Numbered from the stretch's first letter, positions 35,240 to 48,281 are shown. The stretch is 64,000 bases of DNA from Osedax fenrisi (GCA_964019155.1 OZ025240.1:82153090-82217089), one strand, 5' to 3'. Program-made: numbers and translations. Notes: generated by a model not told the origin, from the sequence alone.

Positions 35240-36617
35240 TTATTACAAATTAATATATGTTGTTATAAAATGTATTTCTCTTATAATATCTATATAATTA
35301 ATATTCGTATTTACAACAATAGGGACATTGACAACAATATTTTTATTATCTGTACCATCCTTCATTCATTCAGTTACACTGATATTATCTTCAATACACA
35401 TTATACTACTATGTAAATCAACATTATATGATACACAGTCATCAGCATATATGCTAGGTAATATTACCATTCACTGAGAGAGACTGGGTTGATGTTTTAT
35501 TTTATCCAATTTGTAATTGGACTAGTAGGTATATTATAATATGTAGATTCTTCACCATGTATTATTATCCTATCTCCTATTTTAGTACTAATTTCAACAT
35601 TAATATATACAAAAATAGATATTGTTATAAATAAAAAATATTGAATATCGAAAATGTATTGCATTATATTTATTCGTAAGCTATTTTCCACCACTTTAGG
35701 ATCAAATTAATTATATTATTTTATTAATAACTTCAATTGAATTCATTAGGTGATTTGTTTTTAATATAAATAGATTTGTAGAGTAGAAATACAGTGAGAT
35801 TATAATACAATAGATCTATGCAATGCTTGAATTATATAACAGATTATGATGCAATGAATAGAGCTTTGATTAATCAAGTAATATCATGATTTATTTTATT
35901 TGTTCTTTATAAGCTGATTAATAAATGCAAATAATTGATAACATGTGTTTTCCTGAATCGAATAGATTCTATTTATATCTATTTATATTGAGCATTATTA
36001 TACAATTAGAAATTTATCATAGTAGATATATAACTCAAATGAAAATTTCAACACATTCTTGAATTGAATATATTCTAATGAGGAGACTTCATTGAAATAG
36101 AGTATTTATAGAGAGACTTAGTGTATATATTTTATGTTCTATATAAGTATTATAAAATAGAGTGTATTATATTTATAGATTATGTATAAGTATAGTATAG
36201 GTATATTTTTTATAACTGACGATAGTATAATAATGTGCCGCTATATTAAGTTTTAACTTAATTACTAGTTTATAAATTATTACTGTAATAAATAATCATT
36301 ATATTATATGTTATAACATATAATTGTAATTTATGTTGTTTGTTACAATATTATTATCAAAAGTATAATAATAATTTTTATAATAATAAATCATTTATTT
36401 AAGTATGAAGTATTACTTGTGTGTGTGATTTTTGTCTGTATATTAATATATGTTTATAGCGTAATATTATCAATATTATATAATTTTACAATATATATAT
36501 ATTTAAATTTTGTAATATTATTTATAAAAGTTTATCAGATAATGTTATCTTAAATTCAACTATTGACATATGTATATTATATTTTAATAAAATTTACTAA
36601 TTAATAGAATACGATAA
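35240..36617. other. AT-rich region upstream of ATAT1
   Basis: This presumably contains the ATAT1 promoter and 5' UTR. No core promoter motif stands out. A minus-strand YADD-like string near 35440 is not backed by other reverse-transcriptase motifs. Confidence 0.4.
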
Positions 36618-36706
36618 ATGGACTTCAATTATAGATGTGGAGAAGTTTTTAAAAATGAAATTACTATCATTCGATCAATTACTCTTGAAAAATTAAAATA
36701 TTCTAG
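36618..36706 (+). CDS. ATAT1: ATAT1 exon 1
   Basis: ATG start, MDFNYRCGEVFKNEITIIRS, with donor CTAG|GTAAGT. It corresponds to the N-terminal beta-hairpin of the family. Confidence 0.85.
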
Positions 36707-36748
36707 GTAAGTTAGTTTAATCTATTTATATACATAAATCATAAATGA

Positions 36749-36796
<48 letters not shown>

Positions 36797-39700
36797 ATAT
36801 ATTAAAAATACAATATACAAATTTAAACTTATAGAAAATATTTACTTTTGTGTTCGTTCAAATAGTTTAACAATAATAATGATACTTAACATCTCAAGTG
36901 TTAAGCAGCTATTCAATTCGCGTTTATAATACATATAAATATCACAATATTGTAAAATTATATGCAAGGTATATACAAAGATTTTGCGAAGCAAAGATAT
37001 AACACTCCCTATGCATGCAACGTAATTTAGTAATATCCCCAACCGCTGCTAGCAGTAGTATCGAAATCACTGAAATAGATTTAGGTTCGGCTCTGTTTGC
37101 ATACAACAATGTTTGCATTGCTCTATTAAATTACATGCAATATAAATTAACTTTTACTTACTAAATATATACTTATAGCATTTAAAACATAAATATCATA
37201 TTTGTTTGTTATATATTAGTAATGAACACTTAGTTTTCATCATATAAATATTAATTTAAAGCATATTATTTAACATTTTAAAAGTGTATAGTTAAATACG
37301 AATTTACATTATAAACAACGCATAGTTCCTAAAAGTAACCCGCTATAGGTGGCACCAGGGTATTTTGTATACAAATTCGAATTACACGATTTCGCGTAAG
37401 TGTTATATATTTCCTTCGGAAAATCTTTGGTATATAGCTATGATATATCTGTGATGTAATTGTAAATTCTGCCCTTCTACGTAAGCCTCTGTATATGTGC
37501 TATAACATCGACATAGCTTATAACATGCTCAGTTTCAAAACATATATGAATATACTTACGAATATGAATATAGTAAGTAATTACTTGATCACTAATTAAA
37601 TTCGTAATATAATTTTAAACATGATTATCATTAATAATTATGTAATTCTTATTTTCATGTAGTTAACTGTTAGTTAAATTAATATAAAAGACAGTTCCCA
37701 TATAGCATTTACATGATTGTAATATTGATAAATAATGTTTATATACAAAATACATAGCTCCGCTTAAATAGTTCACTATTATATATAATGATGTTTATTT
37801 ATAATTTATATAATTAATTTCTAAACAGGCATTATGACAATATTGTGAATATTATCGATGTGGTTGGGAAAGCCTCAGCAAAAGTAAGTAATACATATTG
37901 TAGTATTTTATATATTACAAATTATAAATTAAATATTAAAATATATATTTTAATAGTAAATATTTGAAAAAAGGGTTATATATTATTAAACAAATTATTA
38001 CCTATATATATATCATATAATTTATTTATATAACATTACTACAATATAATGATTATGATTTCTAAAATATAATGATTTTTATGATAAAATAATGATTTAT
38101 AAAATTCGCTATAATATAATATAATCATTTTTTTAATTTAATTTTTTTATTAAATTACTTTTACAAATTATAGAAACTATTTTATTGTTGTCTTCAGATA
38201 ATGTAGGTTATTATATATATTATCTATAAGATTTAGGTAGTAACACTGAGTTATGGATATAAGTTAGGCTGTTCCCTAGAGATACATAGATCAGCAATGC
38301 TAACAACATTAGAGGCATGATTAATTCATTATGTTTTTATTGTATATATTCTATTTTTTCCTTTTTGTTTTATTCATCCGTGTTTCATGTTTCATTATAT
38401 GTACTTACTCGTTACCCCTAACCCTATCCCACATACCCATATCCTTCGTACATATAATAAACTATTAATCTATCTATCTAACATTAACATCTGTCCCCCC
38501 CCACCTATTTCTATAACCTATCATGTTTCACCTGCACACAGGCACAATCTCTACCTTCGGCTATCACGTCGGCACAGAGACTCCTATTCTCCGATCATGT
38601 CCTCTACATTCTTAGGGACCTCACCAAGTAAGTAGTAGAACATTAGAGTCATACGGTTACATAAGATGCCCTTAGATCGCATGAAAGGACTCCACCACAA
38701 TAACAATAACAATAACTAAAGCCAATAGCTGATCCTAGATAGTCGACTATATATATCGTTATCATCTAACTTCGCTAACCTTGCGCTTACTATTAGAATA
38801 GTTATCAAATATATTTAACCGTTAATATTAATCAGTTTAGTTTATTAGTTATTGTACGATAATCTTCTAGTCGATAATTTTACTATTAATATTATTTTGT
38901 AATTTAAATATATTATAAATATATAAATAATTACTATTATCTCAATTGTTTGTCAATATAACACTATACATATTTTAAGCAATTTGAGTTTTATTATATT
39001 TTATACAAAATAACTTAATATTTAGAATAAATGGGTTTAATATAGATTATATATTAATTTATTATTTTCAAATTACTAGAAATATTAATGTTGTGTATTC
39101 TAATCATTATAATAATAATGTTGTTATTGTTCAGCAAGTCTGGTACTACAATAATCGGAATCCTAAAAGTCGGAACAAAGAAGCTTTTTCTCCACGATAA
39201 TTTGGTTTCCTATAACCTAAGTTTAAATAACTACGCTGTAATCATTACCCTATTGTTAATTTATGAAAACAAATTATACCAATGAAACTATTATTCATAA
39301 TATAAATTATTTATATATTTAAATAATTATATATATATATCCTTGGTACGTTTAAAAGTATATATGTTATGTAAATATCATAGTGTAATAAGTTACTACT
39401 AATAACTAAAATGAAAAGTAAAAGTTATATACATAAATTGTATTAATAAATCAATCGTTATATCGATATCAGCGCGTTATAATAGTATGCTTTGATCACA
39501 TGACATAACGCATTGATCGCGACCTTGAAGGGAGTACAACACGAACTATCGCCGCTGTGTTTACTCGATTTCTACATCCACGAGACGAGGCAAAGATTGG
39601 GCTGCGGACGCAAGATGTTCGACTTCATGAACAAAGTTTGTATCTCTTTGTATCGACGTAACACTTCTAGTACATGTTATCTCCCCTATCTCTGAGTATT

Positions 39701-42700
39701 ATGAAACTACCAAACAATTTCCAATTAATTCATTATGACACGTAATTTTTGTAAATTTAATTTAATTTCAAATACTAGCAATTAATTACTATTAACACGT
39801 AGTTTCCGTAATAATGTAGTAACCAAATAATAAAGTAAAATAAGTAAAAAAAAGTATTAAAATTAAAATATATATATTAGAATGAATTCGTAAAAGAATC
39901 TGGTTGAGTGGTAATAAGTTGGTTGTGTGTAAAACATTATTATATATAGATTATCACTTAATATGAATGCTATATAAACAGTGTAATCAAGATCATGTAA
40001 ATTATATATATCTAATAGATATTTATTATAAAATTTATTAACTTCATATTTAATAGCACATGAATAAAATAGCTCTGAACCTTCCCGTCGATAAGCCGTC
40101 GTTAAAATGTAAAGGTAACGTATCGTACGCTAGTAATAGTTTATTTAAGCAAATATATAGTTGTTAGAGTTATTTAATTGAAGTAACTTAAAGTATAAAC
40201 ATTTGCTAATGCTAACGTACGTTATTGAAATAAACAAATAATAATATGAAATTATGAATTAAGGAAATTGAAATGTTTTACATTAATAATAATATAATTT
40301 ATTGAATATAGAAAATAGATATTCAAAATGACATAAAACAGGAGACAAAACTAATAATAATAAATAAATAAATGTATCAAAATTATTGATTTACATATGC
40401 CATAGTGAAATGTTTAAACCCAAACCCAACCATTACCGTAGTTTAACTCGTAAGTTAGAGTTCATCGATGTATTCCTGTTTTAATATATCCTACGAAGTA
40501 ATTCAAAAGCTAAAATACTTATTATATGTATTATAATTAGATTTTCCGATTAGTGCGAATGAAATTAACGGCGCGCATAAATATCGTCGACAATCTGACA
40601 TACATTCATCGCGTTTCATTCGCCGCAGCGTTTCTGAAGCGGCACTACCACCTGAAGAAGCTGATACCTCAGATAAACAACTACATTATATACGAGGGCT
40701 TCTTCAAAGCTCACGCGAAAGACGAAGCGTCGCAAGAACAGAGGTCGTTCAATATCAACGGTTTTGAGGTAATCGAGTCGCGTACACTTGTACAAGAATA
40801 GCGTAGACTTATAATAGCGTAGATTTATAATCTAGGAAAACGCGCATATCGACATCAGAAGATATAGCTATGTATAATAGTTATGATAATAATATCGTGT
40901 TTAATATCACGCATATGTAGTTCTACAAATTAAATGTTAATTCTATTTCAATTATTATAATTATTTATGAGTAGAATTCACCCATTTAGATAAATGTATG
41001 CGAGCACTCTACAATTCTAGATTTGATTAGATATATGTGTATACGCATATAATATATCTTCAAAAATAGATATTAAATTTTGTTATGGTTAATATAAAAA
41101 TTTGTAGATTTAAAGGGATAAATAATTAAATAGATTAATAAATAATATATTATAGTAGAAGTGAATGTTGTTTTTATATTATTTATGTAGAAAATACAAA
41201 TATATAATATAATCATATTAAAATAATTTATTTATAAACGAGTTTTGGCATTGATTTTTGTATCAAATTATAATTTGTATTCTATGACCATGCTAATAGT
41301 CTATATTTCTACTTAATTATCTATCCCTACTCTCTCACTATCTTTGTTGTAGATACCGCCAGCATATCTCTCTATCTACTGATTTATCTACCCCTCCTCT
41401 CTTACTATATTTGGTAAGGGGGTATATCACTACCAGTATTTCCGGAAATAATGTCCGGTAATTTGGCTAGAAAGCGATTTTCTAGCAAGATAACTAAAAT
41501 TATATTGGGATACCCAGTTACTTTCCGGATACTTGACGGAAATATAGTAACTTTAATGAGGGTATCCCAATACAACTTGCTAGAAAATCACTTTCTAGCA
41601 AATATTTCCGAACATTATTTCCGTAAATACTAGTAGTGGGATACCCCCTATATACCCATACCTTATTAATACCCATTAGGCACTACAGTACTTTGTTTAA
41701 ATATTACTCAGAATAGCACCGTATATTTTATTAAATATATTTTTTAAAATTCTCAAGTACATTTTTACCCCTTATTTTTAAATAATTTTATATTACAAAT
41801 TGTATTCTTTTATTTCAGTATATTGTTTGTAAAGATAACTATTAAATAATTAACATTTTATTTTTATTAATTAATTAATTAATAAATTTAATAATTTGTT
41901 TATATTTAATTATATTTATTATTATAAATTATCATTTATTTATTTTATTAATAATTTTTAATTATAACTATTTTTTTAAAGATGTTACATGATTATTAAA
42001 TTATTTAAATAAATAAAGTGTTTAAATTTCAAATTATAATTAATAATATTTAATACATATAAGTTATATCATATTTTATACATTTAAGGGGTTACGATCA
42101 AAAAGGACGTGTTGAGTCGCAAAGGTTAATTTTAAATGTGAAATAAATTTGTATAAGCTCACTTTGGGATGTAATGCAGCTAAAAAAAACCAAACAGGAT
42201 AAAACTAAACCAAATAACCCACAAATATCAATACAAAAAATATATAAGTGTAACCTTTAACCTTAAACTCGTTCCTTTTAAATGTCTTTTAAGTACAATT
42301 AATTAAAATAATTAAATAAATATGTATATTATTTATTTATTTATTTTTTCATTTAAGTATCTTTATTAAATTATATTATATTTGTAAACATTTGGATAGA
42401 AATATATTCAAAGTAATTAATTAATAGCATATATTTTCATTAATTTACAATCTTAATATATTACTTATTTTTATTTTTATAAACAATAAATATATATATA
42501 TTTAAAGTTAAGTGTATTACATTGTATATCGCAGATGACAATGTATGAATGTGTAATTGAAAGAATTAAACGTTAATGATTACATTGATTACATTTAGAG
42601 TACATATATTAAATATTTATTGCAGCTAAATACAAGACACAATAACACAGTAACGCATATTAATTATATAGCATGCTAGTGCATAATAATCAATGACTAT

Positions 42701-44174
42701 TTCATCTCGCAATAAGCAACCTATACTCCAGCCTCACCTATAGACAGGTATAATTATGTAATACACTATCATTATCATTACAAATCACGAATATATTCTA
42801 GTTGGCTAAGGCGTCAGACACACAAGCAGTATGATGAGGGTGCATACTCCATCAGGACCTTTAAAATGTGTCTTAAAATATTATATAGAAGTGATCTTAT
42901 GTAATTATGTATAAATAAATGATCAGCTCACGTTAAAACCATGGATGCCTTAACATGAGAGCGGCTTCGAAGAGACATTAGAGCCATATATATGGTTATA
43001 AGTGAAAACTTCATCTAAGTTTCTGGATGGGATGAAAGGACTCCACTAAATAAAATAACAACAATAAAAATATATACTACCTTATATTAACATTGATAAA
43101 ATTATCATAATTATAATTTTATGTTAATAAACCACATAGCCATGATATATTTCCATTAATCATTATCGTTGACAATCATAAACTAGATTATACTATACTA
43201 TACATAAATTATCATTTATAACTATGGATATACATTATAATACAATACCCTTACATTATCATTGATAACTATGGATATACATTACAATACACTACCCTTA
43301 CCATATCATTGATGTGACTAACCCGCTCACCAGACGTCTTGCATCGATACCAACACGGATCCACCGGTAGCGCAATCACTAACCGAAGTGCCTCGACTAG
43401 ACGTTCCCTGCGATGATATATCACTGACCCATAGTGCGAGTAGTGCCCGCCAGGAGGAGGTGGTCACTACTACGGCGCAGAATATCACCGATCTAGACCT
43501 GTTTATCGATTTAAATGGAGGAGACGGCCATAAAGGTTAGTAAGGTAGTGGTAGTGTAGTGGTAGAGTAGTGGTAGTGTAATGGTAGTGTAATGGTAGAG
43601 TAGTGGTAAAGTAATGGTAGAGTAGTGGTAGAGTAGTGGTAGTGTAGTGGTAGTGTAGTGGTAGTGTAATGGTAGAGTAGTGGTAGTGTAATGGTAGAGT
43701 AGTGGTAGAGTAGTGGTAGTGTAATGGTAGAGTAGTGGTAGTGTAATGGTAATATATACTATACGATTAAGAAAATCTGAGATTTGTGAACTTTTAACAT
43801 TGAAATGTTAAAAGAGGAAAATAAATATTATTTAAATACTTACCTTTTATATATTATATAAATATATTCTTTTTTATATTAATTATTATTATATTCAAAA
43901 TATATTAAAAGGATAACATTATACGGAATACATATAATATTATACAGTATACATAATAGATATATTGTAAAAAATAAATTTAAAATGTTGTTTATTTTAT
44001 AGGTAACATTTTCTAAGATACAAAAAAAATTATTCTTAATAGTAATTTTTTTTAATAAATTTATTCAAAATATAATACTTTTCCAGCGGACATTTTTCTT
44101 ACTAAGGTATAATAACTTCTGAAATAAATAAGATAATGACTACATTTTTGTATGTCTTATTAATTATATTTAGA

Positions 44175-44228
<54 letters not shown>

Positions 44229-47200
44229 TAAGAATATTATAATGATACCTACAAAATACTAATTTTTAAAATAAAAAATTTCCAGTAACTAAGAATAATT
44301 TTGAAATCATACTTAATATATAAGAAGAGATATTTATTATAATTAAGTTCGAAAAGTTTCTTATAAATTTATCAAGTAGATCGGTATTATGGATATTAAA
44401 AGATTAAAAATTAAGTTTAAAAAAAAGCTGTAATAGGGGCGTGAGGGGGTTTTGGTCGATCAAATGTATCACTCGCTATAATAGCCAGTACTCTGTGAAT
44501 AATGAATATTAGTATTTGAATTTTAGAATATTTATTAAAAAGATATTAATCTAATAAATAGCTATCTCAGATCATCATAATAAATATATGATTATCATGA
44601 TAATAAAATTATATGTTATCAATTCTAATACTACTCATAAATATCGGTGAAATATGGTATGTGTGGGATTAGTTAGTTTTGGTCAATAGTTCCGAATGTG
44701 TTAATACTTGTAGCCATATATACTCAAATAATAAAATTTGAGTTAAATTAACTAATTCGAATATTTATTATAATGATATGATAATATGTAATACACTCAT
44801 AATGTTAATTAATTATATATTATATATGAACATTTGACCATTAATTATACGCTATTTATTACAATAATACAGCAGAAATATGTACTTTTTACATAATTGA
44901 TAATATTATGCAATATATTTATGTTTTATTAATTTTTCTTAACATATTTGGTAATATTATAATTATATATAGTTAGTTAATGTAACAAAATTTCATATAT
45001 ATTACCGTTGTAATTATATTAGCATCGACCAAAACCCCCTCATCGCATATGGTATTATTATGTTATCTTTATTCAATTATATAATTAATATTTTTAATTA
45101 ATTTTTATTTCATTTTATATAGAATATTGAGTAGTTTAATATAATATAATATTTATCATAAAAATATTATTAATTGTGCTTGTAATTTACCATTATTTAC
45201 AGCTATGTATTACAATAATATAGCAGAAAATGCACTATTTACATAATCGATAATATTATTCAATATATTTAATTTTTCTTAAATTTAAAAAAAAATATTA
45301 GGTAACATTATCATTATACACAGTTCGTTAATGTAAAATATATTCATATCTATTACAGTTGTGGTTTTATTGCCATCTCCCAAAACCCCACATCGCACAA
45401 AACCCCTTCACGTATATTAATATCCTATCAGTTAAAAAAAATTATAAATATTTCACTATCATTTAATCTTTATGTATATATGGTTTTATTTATAAATACT
45501 TATTTATGATACTTATATTTACTTTTATGCATCTAGCCATATATCATTTTAAAGATAATATATTAAATTTACTGATTTTATATAATATCAATTTTATTAA
45601 AAAATATATTTATTTCAAAAATCGTATGTTTCATAGGCCTTAGTAAAACTTATTATTTTTAAACAAATTATTTTCATCAAATATAAACTGAAATTTCAGA
45701 TGTAAAAATCTAAATATTTAATATATAAACTGCTCATAATAACATAAACTAATATTATTACCCAATACGGTATATTACTATAGTATATATGAATAATATT
45801 AATATTGTAATTATCTTTGTGTTTTATATAATATATTGTATTATGAATTTAAACATATATATATTTAATATGTTTAATATTAAATATATTAAACCTTGAA
45901 CAAATTTAATTATTAAAAATATAAAAATATTGAAAATATATAGTGAACATGTATTTACTTCTAACCTTATTAAACATATTAACTAGGAATATAATTTAAT
46001 ATATTTGATATAGATGAATAACAAATAGAAAATAATATATATTTGGTAAAATGAATGTAATAAGTATATTGATTATATTAATAATACGAGTAGAAATTTA
46101 AAATGTGGGTTATATTAAAATTATTTATCTTGATAATTTATAATGATTTAATAATTTGTACTAATTAAACTTTAAATGCTAAAAATTCAGAACTCAGAAT
46201 TCAGATACAGACTTATTTAATATAATATTATATAATATATATTTATGAAATAAAAGTGTTAACTAAGCTTTTTTCAGAAACTAAGCATTTCCCCTAAATA
46301 GGACACGTTCATTCCATTCTATTTCAACAAGTTTTTACTTAAAATATTACAGTATAATTCATCATATTTAAAATTCTGCACACAATGTCATTCAAAAGTA
46401 ACCTTAAGTGACTTATGCATTATAAAATACGCCTGTATGTTTTTAATTATTATCGTAATAGTCTTAATGTATTTTAAGTGTATATGTGTATGTGTTTAGT
46501 TGTATAGCTAGTTTCAGAGTGTCCATAATGGTGGAATGTCTATATCACAGCTATATTAAATAAATAGCAACTTTCAAAAATAAAAATAGTATATTATTTA
46601 TGTTAAATTATGTAATTGTGATGATAAATTAATATTTTTTTGTTTATAATAAATATATATAAAAATAAAAATTATTCAATATTGCTTTCCTTTAAATTAA
46701 GGCTTGACATTAAGTACATATTATCTATTTTTATCTACCAGAAAACATGTATTTGGATATTATTATCTAATATATTCCATATTTATGTATTGATTACTAT
46801 TTAAATTTAATTTAAATTTAATATAAGGAGATTTAAATGAATATATATATTTAATTTAAACAAGATTATATATAAGTTTTATTATTTTCCAAATATTAAT
46901 ATTAATTTTTCTATGTGATAATGTTAATATTATGTTTATCTATATAGGGAGAATGTGAATATATAACACATATTGTGACGTTATTATTAAATAAATAAAT
47001 ATTTATCTATATAACAAAATTGGAATAATAATTTTTAAATATTCCTCAATCTTAATAAAATTAACATTCTATTTTAATATTATTCAACTAATAATATCTG
47101 AGTTTATTTTGAGATACATATATATATATATATATATTTTTATATATTTTTATGTTTATTTCATTTATATTTAATTTAGTAGTATTATAGATTGATTGTT

Positions 47201-48281
47201 TGTAATATTTTATATTATATTACAGTTTTAATACAATATTATATTTCTATATATTTTTTTTATATAATATCATTTATTAATTTATTTTTCGTAATATTGT
47301 AAATAGGAGAATGACCAGACAAGCTTTTGCTTTTTATTCATCTAGGCTTTTTATCCAACTCTGAATATTATATTATATATATATATATGTATCTATATTT
47401 GTTGATGAGAAATTTAAAGTTTTATTTCAAAAATTTAAATTAATTTTAATATTATAATGTAAAATAGAAATAAATTACATTCTAAAATAATAATAATTAT
47501 ATATATACATGTATATTTTATAAATATGAATATTCTTGTAAGCATATAATTATATTTATTCTACAATATTCCATAATTTATATTAGATAAATTAAAAAAT
47601 ATAATCAAATATATTTTTTAAGTTAATTTATTAGTTTAATTTAAACTATAAAATCACTCGAATATCATTCGAACAAAATCATAAAACAATAGATTAATTT
47701 ATTAAATAGTGATAAAATTAAATTAGTGATCTATTCGTATGAAACTATTATATTCTATTATATATTATATAAGCGTTTGCTGTACTTTATTATTACTACA
47801 ATCACCAGTTCAAAGTTCAAATACCTCTCCGCCGTTACTTAGAAGAGATATTCACGAGGCCGCAGTTTTGAGTCCGAAACACACTCAAATTGATTTCAAG
47901 TTTTTACTTAACTATTACATCGTATCGTAACATATGTACTCATTCTCGTGTATTCGTATTCTAATACAACTCTATCGAAGGCTACAAAACTTTCACTCGT
48001 CTATTTATATTAAATATTTCTTTACGGATGATAGATTCATTTAAATTTACCAATTCCCTAATTAATATATTATTCTTTATTAACACACACATTCACTAAC
48101 GCGTATACGCATATCATGTCTAATTCAGGCGTTATCTCATACCGCAATCATTATACAAACTAGGAATAGCATACTCAAAGAAGATATCGCATACGAAGTG
48201 AAGGGATTAAACGTGTCCACGAATGCGATTGGTCGTTATTCTCACAGTCATAAATACCAAAGATCTACGCAGCCGTGGTAA
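36618..48281 (+). CDS. ATAT1: Alpha-tubulin N-acetyltransferase (ATAT1/MEC-17), complete ten-exon gene
   Basis: This enzyme transfers acetyl from acetyl-CoA to Lys40 of alpha-tubulin inside stable and ciliary microtubules. Ten exons join in phase to 337 codons: 36618-36706, 37829-37883, 38542-38627, 39135-39204, 39531-39635, 40057-40114, 40629-40768, 43334-43535, 47809-47899 and 48164-48281. The GNAT-like domain spans residues 1 to about 185: VGKASAKAQSL with the catalytic Gln (Q50, human Q58), YILRD, IIGILKVGTKKLF, PLCLLDFYIHE, acetyl-CoA loop QRLGCGR, VDKPS with the catalytic Asp (D147, human D157), HYHLKKLIPQINNYIIYEGFF. From exon 4 to exon 7 the spacing to the human protein is gap-free. 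The last 150 residues (exons 8-10) match nothing I recognise; they are linked by compatible phases only. The start is the ATG giving MDFNYRCGEVF, like MEFPFDVDALF. Confidence 0.92.
37829..37883 (+). CDS. ATAT1: ATAT1 exon 2
   Basis: AACAG|G ... AAAA|GTAAGT. Encodes HYDNIVNIIDVVGKASAK, matching the IIDELGKASAK helix. Confidence 0.92.
38542..38627 (+). CDS. ATAT1: ATAT1 exon 3
   Basis: ACACAG|GCA ... CCAA|GTAAGT. Encodes AQSLPSAITSAQRL and HVLYILRDLT. The first glutamine is the catalytic Q. Confidence 0.92.
38640..38717 (+). mobile_element. SINE family 1, 3' fragment in ATAT1 intron
   Basis: It has ACATTAGAGTCATA, GCATGAAAGGACTCCACC and a (CAATAA)n tail and lies 12 bases after exon 3. Only the last 80 bases remain. 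Confidence 0.8.
39135..39204 (+). CDS. ATAT1: ATAT1 exon 4
   Basis: GTTCAG|C ... TTG|GTTTCC. Encodes KSGTTIIGILKVGTKKLFLH. The GTTTCC donor is inferred because it gives gap-free alignment into exon 5. Confidence 0.85.
39531..39635 (+). CDS. ATAT1: ATAT1 exon 5, acetyl-CoA binding
   Basis: TGAAG|GGA ... AAA|GTTTGT. Encodes ELSPLCLLDFYIHETRQR and LGCGRKMFDFMNK, the core beta-strand and pyrophosphate-binding loop. Confidence 0.95.
40057..40114 (+). CDS. ATAT1: ATAT1 exon 6, catalytic aspartate
   Basis: TTAATAG|CAC ... AAAG|GTAACG. Encodes HMNKIALNLPVDKPSLKCK. The VDKPS aspartate corresponds to human D157. Confidence 0.88.
40629..40768 (+). CDS. ATAT1: ATAT1 exon 7, end of catalytic domain
   Basis: GCCGCAG|CG ... 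GAG|GTAATC. Encodes FLKRHYHLKKLIPQINNY and IIYEGFFKAH, then a charged linker. Confidence 0.95.
41417..41649. mobile_element. 233-bp foldback MITE
   Basis: Ends AGGGGGTATATCACTACCAG and CTAGTAGTGGGATACCCCCT are inverted. Inner repeats TATTTCCGGAAATAATGT, GCTAGAAAGCGATTTTCTAG and TTGGGATACCC also have mirrored partners. The 60-codon frame inside is a by-product. It is in the intron after ATAT1 exon 7. Confidence 0.85.
42100..42260. repeat. Dispersed repeat shared with 51.29-51.42 kb
   Basis: GCTCACTTTGGGATG and AAACCAAATAACCC plus CAAATATCAATACAA occur in the same order at 51318-51400. A GGACGTGTTGAGT / GGACGAGTTGAGT block precedes both. Probably a degraded MITE. Confidence 0.7.
42799..43070 (+). 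mobile_element. SINE family 1 copy in ATAT1 intron
   Basis: It starts at GTTGGCTAAGGCGTCAGACA (A-box half), continues through ATCTTATGTAATTATGT, AAAACCATGGATGCCTTAA and GATGGGATGAAAGGACTCCA, and ends in an AATAAAATAACAAC tail. Confidence 0.88.
43334..43535 (+). CDS. ATAT1: ATAT1 exon 8, C-terminal tail
   Basis: CACCAG|ACG ... AAAG|GTTAGT. 67 codons, Ser/Thr/Asp-rich, open in one frame only (the one fitting exon 7). No domain is recognised; it is probably a disordered tail. A minisatellite starts seven bases after the exon. Confidence 0.75.
43542..43751 (+). repeat. 11-bp minisatellite, about 18 copies
   Basis: Unit AGTGGTAGWGT with variants AATGGTAGAGT and AGTGGTAAAGT. It starts within seven bases of the exon 8 donor of ATAT1. 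It is strongly strand-biased (almost no C). Confidence 0.95.
44432..45418. mobile_element. Inverted-repeat element with CGTGAGGGGGTTTTGGTCGA ends
   Basis: The left end GTGAGGGGGTTTTGGTCGAT (44441 on) is inverted at 45025-45044 (ATCGACCAAAACCCCCTCAT) and more loosely at 45374-45413. A segment TACAATAATACAGCAGAAA near 44860 is repeated as TACAATAATATAGCAGAAAA near 45211, so the right part is a tandem duplication of about 350 bases. There is no coding sequence. Confidence 0.7.
45420..47808. other. AT-rich intron of ATAT1
   Basis: This is the distal part of the 4.3-kb intron between exons 8 and 9. No other gene is recognised. (TA)n occurs at 47119-47139 and 47375-47388. Confidence 0.5.
47809..47899 (+). 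CDS. ATAT1: ATAT1 exon 9, C-terminal tail
   Basis: ATCACCAG|TT ... TTCAA|GTTTTT. Encodes QSSNTSPPLLRRDIHEA and SPKHTQIDF. The phase fits exons 8 and 10. Confidence 0.7.
48164..48281 (+). CDS. ATAT1: ATAT1 terminal exon 10
   Basis: AAACTAG|G ... TGG TAA. Encodes NSILKEDIAYEVKGLNVS and SHSHKYQRSTQPW-stop. It is GC-richer than its surroundings. Assignment to ATAT1 rests on phase, order and lack of another candidate gene. Confidence 0.7.

Noticed and set aside
35340..35694. YADD-like string on the minus strand suggesting a reverse transcriptase
   Set aside because: No PQGS motif, no downstream core and stops nearby; the match is probably chance.
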